Position numbers and translations under genes: made by a program. Positions 1 through 6,598 of a stretch of DNA of 64,000 nt are shown here, one piece after another. How positions within the stretch are numbered: position 1 is the first letter of the stretch; each line of letters starts with the position of its first letter. Source of the stretch: Hyphomicrobiales bacterium (lineage in GTDB: Bacteria > Pseudomonadota > Alphaproteobacteria > Rhizobiales > Beijerinckiaceae); the NCBI GenBank assembly GCA_947455025.1, contig CANGLU010000008.1, positions 1 to 64,000 of the forward strand, given 5' to 3'. The notes under the pieces are model-generated. The model did not search any database. It saw only the letters and a list, made by a program, of their open reading frames with translations, and was not told the DNA's origin.

Positions 1-284
1 AACGAGGTACGCCGGTTTCGCCTCCGGCTGCCGATTGATTATCGGATTCGTCGAGAAGTCTGACGAACCCGGGCGGCTGTCCGGCCTCTTGTCCGGATGC
101 CCACCAACCGACACACGACCACAGGCACGTGCGAAATTGGGCAAGGGGGAAATAGGGGCATTACCCCCCCATTGCAAGTGTTTTTTTCGTCATAATTTAT
201 GTGACAAAAAAGAGCCTAATAACATAGTCATTTCAATACGCTAGGAAACAGTTCAAGTTAGACGGGACGCACCCTATAACAAGG
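1..284. other. Unassigned left edge
   Basis: I recognise no gene here. A plus-strand frame stays open from the window edge to a stop near 244, but its translation has no familiar motif, is rich in Pro, Cys and Arg, and has no good ribosome binding site at its first ATG (35). The stretch holds a C-run near 165 and a T-run near 180. It lies downstream of the metallopeptidase gene, which is read leftwards. It could be the tail of a gene beyond the edge or plain intergenic DNA. Confidence 0.3.
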
Positions 285-866
285 CTATGGTCGCCACGTG
301 CCTCGCCGCGCCAATTGGAACCCTATGCCAGTGGTGTTTTTACGCTGTCTGATAAGTTGTAAGCTAACACCAAAATAATTAGCGGCATCTTCATCTGAAA
401 ACCCGCCGTTTACATGATTCAAAAGTGCCTCACGCGGAACAAGTAGCGCGCCCCCCAATGTTGAAGCTTCTTCCTCTTGAACGGCATCATAGTCGGTCAT
501 GATCATCGCTCCATCCAACGCCTGCATCATCTTGGGTGGTTCATGGCGTAGGATCACGTGGGACAATTCATGCGCAAGCGAATTCCTTACACGCGCTAGT
601 TGATGACTACTGTTGACGATGATGAGGCTATGCGGCCCGTCGCGCATGGTCAGTGCGGACCAGCAATCACTTTCAGTAACGGTCAGACAGCGAACATATT
701 CTGCGTCCAACTCTGGAATATCATCGGGAGACCAGACAGGGATCTGTAGGTGGTGGGCCAGGTTGAACGGATCAAGGGCATCGAAGGGCGAAAGCCCAAG
801 TTCACGACGAAACCCCCGAGCCGCATTTTCACACCATGTCTTGAACCCGCGCCGCAGCTTGGCCAT
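285..866 (-). CDS. ImmA/IrrE family metallopeptidase
   Basis: A 193-residue zinc metallopeptidase of the ImmA/IrrE (COG2856) type. The HELSH motif at residues 99-103 gives the two zinc histidines and the catalytic Glu, and an acidic EEEAS run at about 131-135 supplies the likely third ligand. Family members cleave a partner XRE-type repressor, often after DNA damage or phage infection. The gene starts 4 bp after the stop of the XRE gene, so the two are almost certainly co-transcribed. Together they sit divergently from the ubiquitin-like operon. Inference: this protein inactivates the adjacent repressor and so induces that operon. Length and motif are normal for the family. The cleavage target is not visible from sequence. 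Confidence 0.85.
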   Translation of the reverse strand: MAKLRRGFKTWCENAARGFRRELGLSPFDALDPFNLAHHLQIPVWSPDDIPELDAEYVRCLTVTESDCWSALTMRDGPHSLIIVNSSHQLARVRNSLAHELSHVILRHEPPKMMQALDGAMIMTDYDAVQEEEASTLGGALLVPREALLNHVNGGFSDEDAANYFGVSLQLIRQRKNTTGIGFQLARRGTWRP

Positions 867-870
867 GCGG

Positions 871-1203
871 TCACTCGTTCAAATCAGGGGCGGAGGGCCC
901 CCTCTTCCAGGCTCTATCTGCCTTAAGGATCATTTCCGCCAAGGATTTCGCGGCGTTAGGGCTGATTTCCCGGTGACGCCGAAAGTGGACCTGGGGCAAT
1001 ATTACTTCAATAGAAGGAGCTGCGGGCATTTCCTCGCCAAGCCATGTGGCAATCTTTTGGAGTGTGGCGAGATCAGGATGAAAGCCCCGCTCAACTCGCG
1101 ACAGTGTCGCATGACTGATGCCTATTTCTTTTGCCGCAGCACGAATACCTTGATCACCTCGCCGATCCAAGACACGACGACCGAGATTTTCTAGTAATTT
1201 CAT
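871..1203 (-). CDS. XRE family transcriptional regulator
   Basis: A 110-residue protein with an N-terminal helix-turn-helix of the Cro/CI (XRE) type at about residues 18-55 (AAAKEIGISHATLSRVERG is the recognition region). The 50-residue C-terminal tail has no domain I recognise and could be the site cut by the metallopeptidase. An AGG sits about 8 nt before the ATG at 1203, which supports this start. It is the first gene of a two-gene operon with the ImmA/IrrE protein. GTAAG half-sites in the divergent intergenic region are the obvious candidate operators. Inference: it represses both its own operon and the ubiquitin-like operon. Confidence 0.85.
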   Translation of the reverse strand: MKLLENLGRRVLDRRGDQGIRAAAKEIGISHATLSRVERGFHPDLATLQKIATWLGEEMPAAPSIEVILPQVHFRRHREISPNAAKSLAEMILKADRAWKRGPSAPDLNE

Positions 1204-1221
1204 ATGCTTGCCTTTTTATGG

Positions 1222-1301
1222 TTCACAAGTAAGACAGTGGTTGACATTTAATACATAATGCTTCACTATGTCTTACGTGTAAGCCACTATCCCAGATAGT
1301 G
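1222..1301. promoter_or_regulatory. Candidate operators between XRE and Ubl genes
   Basis: Two 12-bp sites share one layout, a 5-bp arm, two bases, then GTAAG. The site at 1272-1283 is CTTACGTGTAAG with perfect arms. The site at 1222-1233 is TTCACAAGTAAG with an imperfect left arm. The wider sequence GTAAGACA (1229-1236) recurs inverted as TGTCTTAC (1269-1276). A further perfect inverted repeat, CACTAT-CCCAG-ATAGTG, lies at 1285-1301. The two 12-bp sites flank the predicted promoter, so a bound dimer pair could loop or occlude it. The binding protein is inferred to be the adjacent XRE regulator. Confidence 0.55.
1241..1269 (+). promoter_or_regulatory. Sigma70-like promoter of the Ubl operon
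   Basis: A perfect -35 hexamer TTGACA at 1241-1246 is followed after 17 bp by a weak -10, CACTAT (1264-1269). Predicted transcription start is near 1276, inside the downstream operator-like site 1272-1283. A strong -35 with a weak -10 under an overlapping operator fits a tightly repressed promoter. The start has not been measured. Confidence 0.5.
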
Positions 1302-1333
1302 ACAAGCTCGTCAACCATCAGAAGGATTTAAAC

Positions 1334-1603
1334 ATGACTACCGAGAGTGAGCCAAAAGAGCCTGACAAGACGATCACGATTGTAGTAAACGGCACCGCCC
1401 ACGCTGTGCCAAAAAAAGAAAACCTGACTTATGCGGAGGTCGTGACCTACTTCGACCCAACCTATCCCCAACATCCGCAGACAGTTTACTCCGTGACTTA
1501 TACGCGCGGCCATAAGCCAAAAGAGGGCACGCTTGCTCCCGGGGGCACAGTGAAAGCCAAAGAAGGGATGCAGTTCGATGTTATTCCAACTAGCGCATCA
1601 TAA
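1334..1603 (+). CDS. Multiubiquitin-family ubiquitin-like protein
   Basis: An 89-residue protein matching, from memory, the single-domain form of the bacterial Multi_ubiq (beta-grasp) family. Visible family features are the opening strand TITIVVNG (about 13-20), the helix EVVTYFDP, the strand VYSVTYTRG, and the closing segment GTLAPGGTVKAKEGMQFDV. Only one beta-grasp unit is present, although many relatives have tandem copies. It ends in TSAS, not a diglycine, so if it is conjugated the tail is either trimmed or used in a non-canonical way. AGAAGG lies 7-12 nt before the ATG. Its last 26 bp overlap the start of the E1-like gene, which suggests translational coupling. Inference: it is the modifier transferred by the downstream proteins. 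Confidence 0.8.
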   Translation: MTTESEPKEPDKTITIVVNGTAHAVPKKENLTYAEVVTYFDPTYPQHPQTVYSVTYTRGHKPKEGTLAPGGTVKAKEGMQFDVIPTSAS

Positions 1604-2753
1604 TCCTGATATCCAAAAGCTGATTGATCGGGGCTATGCGCTCCGATTTGACAGCAATTATCTTGTCATCAGGGACATTCCGTACCTTGATGCTGAGGGA
1701 CAGCTTTGTTGGGGAGCAATTGTTACCGTAATTAAAGATATTGATGGCATGCGAGTAGAGCCTGTTGATCATCAAATATTCTTCGCCGGCGGAGTGCCAT
1801 ACGGCCTCGACGGCAATCCGATACCATCTCTCGGTGGCGGAGCTGCAAACGTGACGTTGGCAAAGAATGATGTCATCGTACAGCGTTCGTTTTCCAATAA
1901 GCCGCCTAACGGACTTCCAGATTTCTTCGTCAAAATTGAACACTATTTGTCGATTCTTTCGGGACCCGCTCGGCATAGATATCCAGACGCCAACCCCTTT
2001 ACCTTCAATGTCGACGAGGACACCGGGACCGATAGTGTCTTTCTATTCCGAGATACACTTACGAGCCAAGCGCTAATTGGTGACCTCGCCGCCAAATTTT
2101 CTAAAGAGGTCATAGCGATCATCGGCCTAGGTGGCACAGGAGCATATATGCTCGATTTTCTTGTGAAGACCAATGTTCAGGAAATTAGAGGATTCGATCC
2201 AAAACCCTTCCACGTTCATAATGCATTTCGTTCACCTGGGCAGTTATTAAACGAAGAACTCAACAATTCTAAAGCTGCAGTTTACCAAAAACGCTACGAA
2301 AATTTCCGCAAAAGCTTGCACCTTGAGGCGAAAGCCATTGACAAAGATTGCGACGCCGATTTTGTGAACGTGACCTTCGCATTCGTCTGCGTGGATCGCG
2401 GGACCGCCCGTGCAGAGATTTTCGACCTTCTTATCCGCCTCGGCATTCCTTTCATTGATGTCGGGATGGGACTCGTACGCCAAGGCGACTCACTAGCTGG
2501 CATGATTCGCACGACTCTTTTTGAACCAACCAATGCGGCAGAAATACGCGCTAAGGGAATTGTGCCTCTGACTGATCCTCCCGGCAATGAATATCGAACA
2601 AATATTCAGATCGCCGAGCTAAACGCGCTAAATGCGAGCATAGCCATGCTCCGTTACAAGCAGTATTGTGGATTTTACAAGCAGTCCGAGCTCTCGTACC
2701 ATCTGCTTATGAACACCGCCACGCATCGCATATTTGTTGAACCCGAAACATGA
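1578..2753 (+). CDS. ThiF/E1-like adenylyltransferase with N-terminal DUF6791-like domain
   Basis: A 391-residue two-part protein. Residues about 175-391 form a ThiF/E1 Rossmann domain with the nucleotide motif GLGGTG at 183-188, HNAFRSP at 214-220 in the position of the E1 arginine-finger loop, and CVDRG around 271-275. The first 165 residues resemble the DUF6791 domain often found before ThiF (conserved-looking DHQIFFAGG at 64-72); the name is from recall. Such enzymes activate the C-terminus of a ubiquitin-like protein with ATP. Odd points: no CxxC zinc pairs, and only four cysteines (44, 258, 271, 364), so the thioester residue is not obvious. The start overlaps the Ubl gene by 26 bp, and the stop overlaps the next gene as ATGA. 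GAAGGG precedes the ATG by about 10 nt. Confidence 0.82.
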   Translation: MLFQLAHHNPDIQKLIDRGYALRFDSNYLVIRDIPYLDAEGQLCWGAIVTVIKDIDGMRVEPVDHQIFFAGGVPYGLDGNPIPSLGGGAANVTLAKNDVIVQRSFSNKPPNGLPDFFVKIEHYLSILSGPARHRYPDANPFTFNVDEDTGTDSVFLFRDTLTSQALIGDLAAKFSKEVIAIIGLGGTGAYMLDFLVKTNVQEIRGFDPKPFHVHNAFRSPGQLLNEELNNSKAAVYQKRYENFRKSLHLEAKAIDKDCDADFVNVTFAFVCVDRGTARAEIFDLLIRLGIPFIDVGMGLVRQGDSLAGMIRTTLFEPTNAAEIRAKGIVPLTDPPGNEYRTNIQIAELNALNASIAMLRYKQYCGFYKQSELSYHLLMNTATHRIFVEPET

Positions 2754-3142
2754 CCGACTTTCGGGTGGAAAAAGTTCACTATATCCCCGCAGCGCTGGAA
2801 CCGGGTATTCTTTACATGTCCGAAGAATTCAAGATTGCAATGCACCTGTGTGCATGTGGTTGCGGCAGCAAGGTTCCAATCTCCCTTGGACCGGCAGGCT
2901 GGACGGTCAGAGAGCAAAACGGCAAGCCTACAATCAAACCCTCGATCGGAAGCGGACAATTGTTATGCAATTCACATTATTCAATCAGCGAGGGTAAGGT
3001 TAAGTGGGCGCTCGCAATGAGCGCCGCCGAGGCTGTAGCAGCGCTCAAATCAGATCATAATCGGCGCGAAGCCTATTATGTCGAACATCGATGGCATATC
3101 CGTGTGCGGAGGATGTTGTTCGATTGGTTCGGCATGCAGTGA
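2750..3142 (+). CDS. DUF6527 family zinc-binding protein
   Basis: A 130-residue protein that looks like DUF6527, a family that travels with bacterial ubiquitin-like operons. Residues 34-38 are CACGC, and C73 with H76 (CNSH) can complete a zinc site. A conserved-looking KPSIG lies at 63-67, followed by a Trp-rich tail. The biochemical role is not settled in my knowledge; processing of the Ubl tail, removal of the modifier, or target recognition are all possible. It begins in an ATGA overlap with the E1-like gene and is the last gene of the operon. The zinc motif and gene order are seen directly. The function is inference. Confidence 0.72.
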   Translation: MTDFRVEKVHYIPAALEPGILYMSEEFKIAMHLCACGCGSKVPISLGPAGWTVREQNGKPTIKPSIGSGQLLCNSHYSISEGKVKWALAMSAAEAVAALKSDHNRREAYYVEHRWHIRVRRMLFDWFGMQ

Positions 3143-3199
3143 CGCTTTAACTTGGACTATCAGCTTCGCTGACTTCAAAAGTAGACTTTCATATCTCTG

Positions 3200-3225
3200 C
3201 CAAAGCTGCCCGGAGGCGGCTTTGG
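3200..3225. terminator. Hairpin after the Ubl operon
   Basis: An 11-bp stem (CCAAAGCTGCC with GGCGGCTTTGG, one T-G wobble) and a CGGA loop. It lies between the end of the DUF6527 gene and the convergent broken antidote gene. The following T-run is poor, so termination is uncertain. Confidence 0.35.
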
Positions 3226-3254
3226 CCGTTTCAGTCCACGTATGACCCTCACCC

Positions 3255-3554
3255 CTACGCCTGCCGTTTCGTCTTCGGAACGATATCTATCCGGTAGCCC
3301 AGCGCATCGAGAACTTTGGTGATTGTCGCGAAGCTCGGATTGCCGCCGTTTGAGAGCGCTTTGGTGAGTCTGATGCGGCTGATGCCCGTCTTGCGCGAAA
3401 GTTGACTCATACCGCATGCGCGGGCGACGTCGCCTAAAGCGCGGGCCGTAAATGCGGGATCATTATCCTCGGCCACCGCTGCAAGATAATATTTAATATC
3501 TTCATCGGTTTTCAGAAAGTCGGCGGTATCTTAGCGCGTAAGTTTCAAAGCCAT
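3255..3554 (-). pseudogene. Addiction-module antidote gene with in-frame stop
   Basis: Reading from the ATG at 3554 gives MALKLTR, then TAA at 3531-3533, then the normal start of a COG3636-type antidote in the same frame (DTADFLKTDEDIKYYL), running without further breaks to 3255. The helix-turn-helix is intact (SQLSRKTGISRIRLTKAL). Intact relatives are about 100 residues long, which fits 3554 as the original start. Translation could restart at the GTG at 3476, giving a 73-residue protein without the N-terminal 25 or so residues. No matching RelE-type toxin is adjacent, so this is an orphan or decaying antitoxin. It sits just 3' of the higBA pair in the same direction. Confidence 0.7.
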
Positions 3555-3565
3555 AGCCGCCCCCT

Positions 3566-3895
3566 TCAGCCCTTTCGCGGAATGATCCGCTCAAGCACTT
3601 CCGATAAGGCCCGCCGCTCTTCCATCAGTTCAAAATCCATTTGCAGGCCCAGAAAAAAGCCTTCGGAGACGCCGAAATAACGCGCCAGCCGTAAATCTGT
3701 ATTTGCGGTGACGGCGCGTTTTCCGAGAATAATTTCATTAATTCGGCGCGGTGCCACGCCAATGGCTTTCGCCAGCGCCGTTTGGCTCATGCCTAAGGGC
3801 TTTAAAAAGTCTTCGGCCAGAACATCGCCCGCATGGGGGTTTTTTAGCCGCTCATCAGTGATAGTCGACGATTCGGACGCGGAAAGCGTCGCCAT
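3566..3895 (-). CDS. higA: HigA-type antitoxin
   Basis: About 109 residues. After a short variable N-terminus comes the classic HigA/VapI pattern: NPHAGDVLAEDFLKPLGMS, an XRE helix-turn-helix (TALAKAIGVAPRRINEIILG), then LRLARYFGVSEGFFLGLQ. It binds and neutralises the preceding toxin and represses the operon through the palindrome upstream. The start is uncertain: ATG 3895 or ATG 3928 are in frame, and both lie inside the end of the toxin gene, an overlap of about 40 bp or more. Close overlap with toxin first is the usual higBA order. Confidence 0.8.
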   Translation of the reverse strand: MATLSASESSTITDERLKNPHAGDVLAEDFLKPLGMSQTALAKAIGVAPRRINEIILGKRAVTANTDLRLARYFGVSEGFFLGLQMDFELMEERRALSEVLERIIPRKG

Positions 3896-4136
3896 TTTGC
3901 CAGATGAAACAGATGCGCCATTGGTCATTGATGCGAATACTCCATTGTCCTTTAAGGTCGCCCCGAAGTGCCTCGAGCCGGTTACCGGGCGGAACCATCA
4001 AATCCTCAATTGTTTTGGCCTGCTGAATCAGGCGCAATTTGCGGAGCGCCGTATCTTGAATGTCACGCGGGAGCCGCCGGCTAACCCGGCCCTCCCATAT
4101 TGTAGCCGTCTCGCCATTCCCAAAAGTCTGGATCAT
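3855..4136 (-). CDS. higB: HigB/RelE family toxin
   Basis: A 93-residue RelE-superfamily mRNA interferase. Typical signatures are LRLIQQAKTIEDLMVPPGNRLEAL, then GQWSIRINDQWRICFIW and the end RVRIVDYH, which match HigB proteins across their length. Such toxins cut mRNA at the ribosome. The gene lies directly upstream of and overlapping its antitoxin. Its ATG is 5 bp from an 18-bp palindrome whose GAGG end serves as the ribosome binding site. It lies 48 bp after the stop of the deacetylase gene in the same direction, so some read-through is possible. Confidence 0.85.
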   Translation of the reverse strand: MIQTFGNGETATIWEGRVSRRLPRDIQDTALRKLRLIQQAKTIEDLMVPPGNRLEALRGDLKGQWSIRINDQWRICFIWQNGDAFRVRIVDYH

Positions 4137-4141
4137 CTATA

Positions 4142-4159
4142 CCTCATAACGTTATGAGG
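4142..4159. promoter_or_regulatory. Palindromic operator over the higB ribosome binding site
   Basis: CCTCATAACGTTATGAGG is a perfect 18-bp palindrome ending 5 bp before the higB start codon. On the minus strand its last bases, GAGG, are the only good Shine-Dalgarno sequence. A bound HigA dimer would therefore cover the translation start region of the gene. The palindrome is seen directly; HigA binding is inferred from the known autoregulation of this family. Confidence 0.65.
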
Positions 4160-4184
4160 ATCAATATCGATAGACTCCTTAATG

Positions 4185-5096
4185 TCACCCCGCCGGATGC
4201 ACCTTCCGCCAATGCCGTGCAATATCCACCCGTTTAGCTACCCAAACCCTGTCATGGCTCTGCACATAATCGAGAAATTTTTCGAGGGCGAGCGCACGGC
4301 CGGGTCGACCAACCAAGCGGCAATGCAGGCCAATATTCATCATTTTCGGCGCGCCTTCCGCTCCTTCGCGATACAGCATGTCGAAATTGTCTTTGAGATA
4401 AGAATAAAAGTGCTCGCCCGTATTGAAGCCCTGTGGGGTCGCAAAACGCATATCATTGGCATCCAATGTATAAGGGATGATCAAATGCGGGCCTTTTGGG
4501 CCTTTAACCCAATAGGGTAAATCATCGGCATAGGTATCGGAGGAGTAGAGAAATCCGCCCTCCTCCATCACCAAATCTTGCGTGTTCATCGAACAGCGGC
4601 CCGTGTACCAGCCTAGAGGACGCTCGCCGACCAGTTCCGTGTGAAGGCGGATCGATTCGGCTATTTGTCGACGCTCTTCCTCAATCGGCATATCCTTATG
4701 CTCGACCCATTTGAGGCCGTGGGAAGCAATTTCCCAATCGGCTTCCTGCATCGCCTTTAATTGTTCGGGGCTGCGCGCCAAGGCCGATGTGACGCCATAA
4801 ACGGTCACCGGCATGTTGCGTTTGGTGAACATGCGCCAAAGACGCCAAAAACCCGCGCGGGCGCCATATTCGTAGATAGATTCCATATTCCAATGGCGCT
4901 GGCCCGGCCATTGGGCTGCGCCGACGATCTCGGACAAGAAGGCTTCTGAGGCAGCGTCGCCATGCAAAATATTGTTCTCGCCACCCTCCTCATAATTGAC
5001 GACAAATTGCACGCAGACATTGGCTTTGCCCGGCCATTGCGGATCGGGGGTGTGGCGGCCATAGCCGAGCATATCGCGGGGGTAATCGGTCGTCAT
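4185..5096 (-). CDS. puuE: PuuE-type allantoinase (polysaccharide deacetylase family)
   Basis: About 303 residues of the NodB-like deacetylase superfamily in its cofactor-poor, allantoinase PuuE form. Family features are YPRDMLGYGRHTPDPQWPG at the start, VNYEEGGENNILHGD, DWEIASHGLKW (metal-site His region) and the C-terminal GLHCRLVGRPGRA. PuuE opens the allantoin ring in purine breakdown; close relatives act on other cyclic amides. The start at 5096 is chosen because GAAGGAGA lies just upstream; an in-frame ATG at 5153 lacks this. No other ureide genes are adjacent, so the exact substrate is an inference. It lies 25 bp after the chromate transporter gene, in the same direction. Confidence 0.75.
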   Translation of the reverse strand: MTTDYPRDMLGYGRHTPDPQWPGKANVCVQFVVNYEEGGENNILHGDAASEAFLSEIVGAAQWPGQRHWNMESIYEYGARAGFWRLWRMFTKRNMPVTVYGVTSALARSPEQLKAMQEADWEIASHGLKWVEHKDMPIEEERRQIAESIRLHTELVGERPLGWYTGRCSMNTQDLVMEEGGFLYSSDTYADDLPYWVKGPKGPHLIIPYTLDANDMRFATPQGFNTGEHFYSYLKDNFDMLYREGAEGAPKMMNIGLHCRLVGRPGRALALEKFLDYVQSHDRVWVAKRVDIARHWRKVHPAG

Positions 5097-5121
5097 GTCA
5101 GTCTCCTTCATGCAATTGGGG

Positions 5122-6462
5122 TCAAGAAAAGCCGAGTATCGCCGGCAAGGCAAGCTTGATGACGAGTCCGAAGCCCGTTGTTACGAGGAGCGTTAGGCCA
5201 AGCCCTCGATGTAGGACAAGCAAAAGGACAAAGGCCAGAAGGGACAAGACCAGAGCATCCGGCCGAACCGATGAAAACGCCACCGAAGGTAGTTGGATAA
5301 ACCCCAAGGTCATTTCGCCAACGTCAGCGAACAAAACATGGAGCCCAAACCAAAAAGCAACCCATGCAACCACCCCAACAACAATGGCGGCAATCGCCGC
5401 GAGCGAAGCCGAAAGCCGCCGATTGGACCGTAGCCGCTCGAGATAGGGCGCAAGCGAAAAGATCCAAAGAAAAGACGGCGCAAAGGTCATCCATGTCGTG
5501 AGCAGCGCCCCCAATATGCCGGCCAATACGGGGTTGAGAAGGCCGGGCGCACGCATGGCGGCAAGGAAGCCTACAAATTGCGTCACTAAAATCGTCGGCC
5601 CCGGCGTTGTTTCGGCCAGTCCGAGGCCATCTACCATTTCATGCGGCTGGAGCCATCCCTTGCTTTCAACGGCCGCCTGCGCGAGCCAAGCGAGAAGTGC
5701 ATAGGCCCCGCCAAACGTTACGGCTGCGAGTTTGGCGAAGAATAAGCCGATGTCCAAAAGACGGTGATCGGGACCCAACATCAGGAACACAAGGGCTAGG
5801 GGTGCAAACCAGATGGCAAGCCACACCAGAATCGTCCGCACTGTGCGTAGACTTTGGCCCGATGGGATGATGATGTCGTCCGCATCCGGCGAATTGGCCA
5901 ACGCAAAGGCCTGCGGCACAAAAGGGCTGATGCCATAGGCTAACGCAGCAACACCAAGGACCAACACCGGAAACGGTACGCCGAGCAAGCCGATGGCAAT
6001 AAAGGAAGCGACCGACAAAGCGGCCAAGGCACGCGTCTTAAAGGCACGCCGGGCGATGCGCATGACCGCCTCAACAACCACCGCCAGCACCGCAGCTTTG
6101 AGCCCAAAAAACAGAGCCGAAACGAAGGGGACATGACCAAGCAACGCATAAACCAAAGACAGAGCCAACATGACGATGGCGCCCGGCAGGACAAACAATA
6201 CGCCCGCCGCCAGTCCCCCCTTAACGCCATGCAAGCGCCAGCCAATATAGGTTGCGAGCTGTTGCGCCTCAGGACCGGGCAGCAACATACAAAAATTCAA
6301 CGCGTGCAAAAATGTCGCCTCGTCGATCCATTTCCGTTCATCGACAACAGTTTTGTGGAGCATAGCGATTTGGGCTGGAGCACCTCCAAAAGATAAACAC
6401 CCGATCCGCAGCCACAGCAGGACCGCTTCAACAAATGATACCTCAGTTTTTGACTCAACCAT
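5122..6462 (-). CDS. chrA: Chromate efflux transporter ChrA
   Basis: About 446 residues with two homologous CHR halves. The first carries LRIGCLSFGGAPAQIAMLH and the second LAAVTFGGAYALLAWLAQ, each followed by the PGP-type segments LLPGPEAQQLA and ETTPGPTILVTQFVGF. This is the long, two-domain ChrA of the CHR family, an inner-membrane protein with about 10-12 helices that expels chromate (and possibly sulfate-like anions). The start at 6462 fits the family N-terminus; an in-frame start at 6483 is possible. No chrB regulator is seen nearby. Confidence 0.85.
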   Translation of the reverse strand: MVESKTEVSFVEAVLLWLRIGCLSFGGAPAQIAMLHKTVVDERKWIDEATFLHALNFCMLLPGPEAQQLATYIGWRLHGVKGGLAAGVLFVLPGAIVMLALSLVYALLGHVPFVSALFFGLKAAVLAVVVEAVMRIARRAFKTRALAALSVASFIAIGLLGVPFPVLVLGVAALAYGISPFVPQAFALANSPDADDIIIPSGQSLRTVRTILVWLAIWFAPLALVFLMLGPDHRLLDIGLFFAKLAAVTFGGAYALLAWLAQAAVESKGWLQPHEMVDGLGLAETTPGPTILVTQFVGFLAAMRAPGLLNPVLAGILGALLTTWMTFAPSFLWIFSLAPYLERLRSNRRLSASLAAIAAIVVGVVAWVAFWFGLHVLFADVGEMTLGFIQLPSVAFSSVRPDALVLSLLAFVLLLVLHRGLGLTLLVTTGFGLVIKLALPAILGFS

Positions 6463-6598
6463 GATTCGCATCCCGCTTTGCACGCATCGACCTATCCTTC
6501 AGCCGTGACAGAGATGCAACGGAGATCAGCTAAGCTGGAGGTCGCAGCGCACGCGATTAGGCGGTAATGTTGAAAAAATTTTGCAAGAAAATGTACCG

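Noticed and set aside
35-244. 69-codon plus-strand frame at the left edge
   Set aside because: No family motif, odd composition, no ribosome binding site; open to the edge by chance or as an unknown gene tail.
613-1194. 193-codon plus-strand frame
   Set aside because: Antisense to the XRE and metallopeptidase genes, which have clear motifs; its translation shows no domain.
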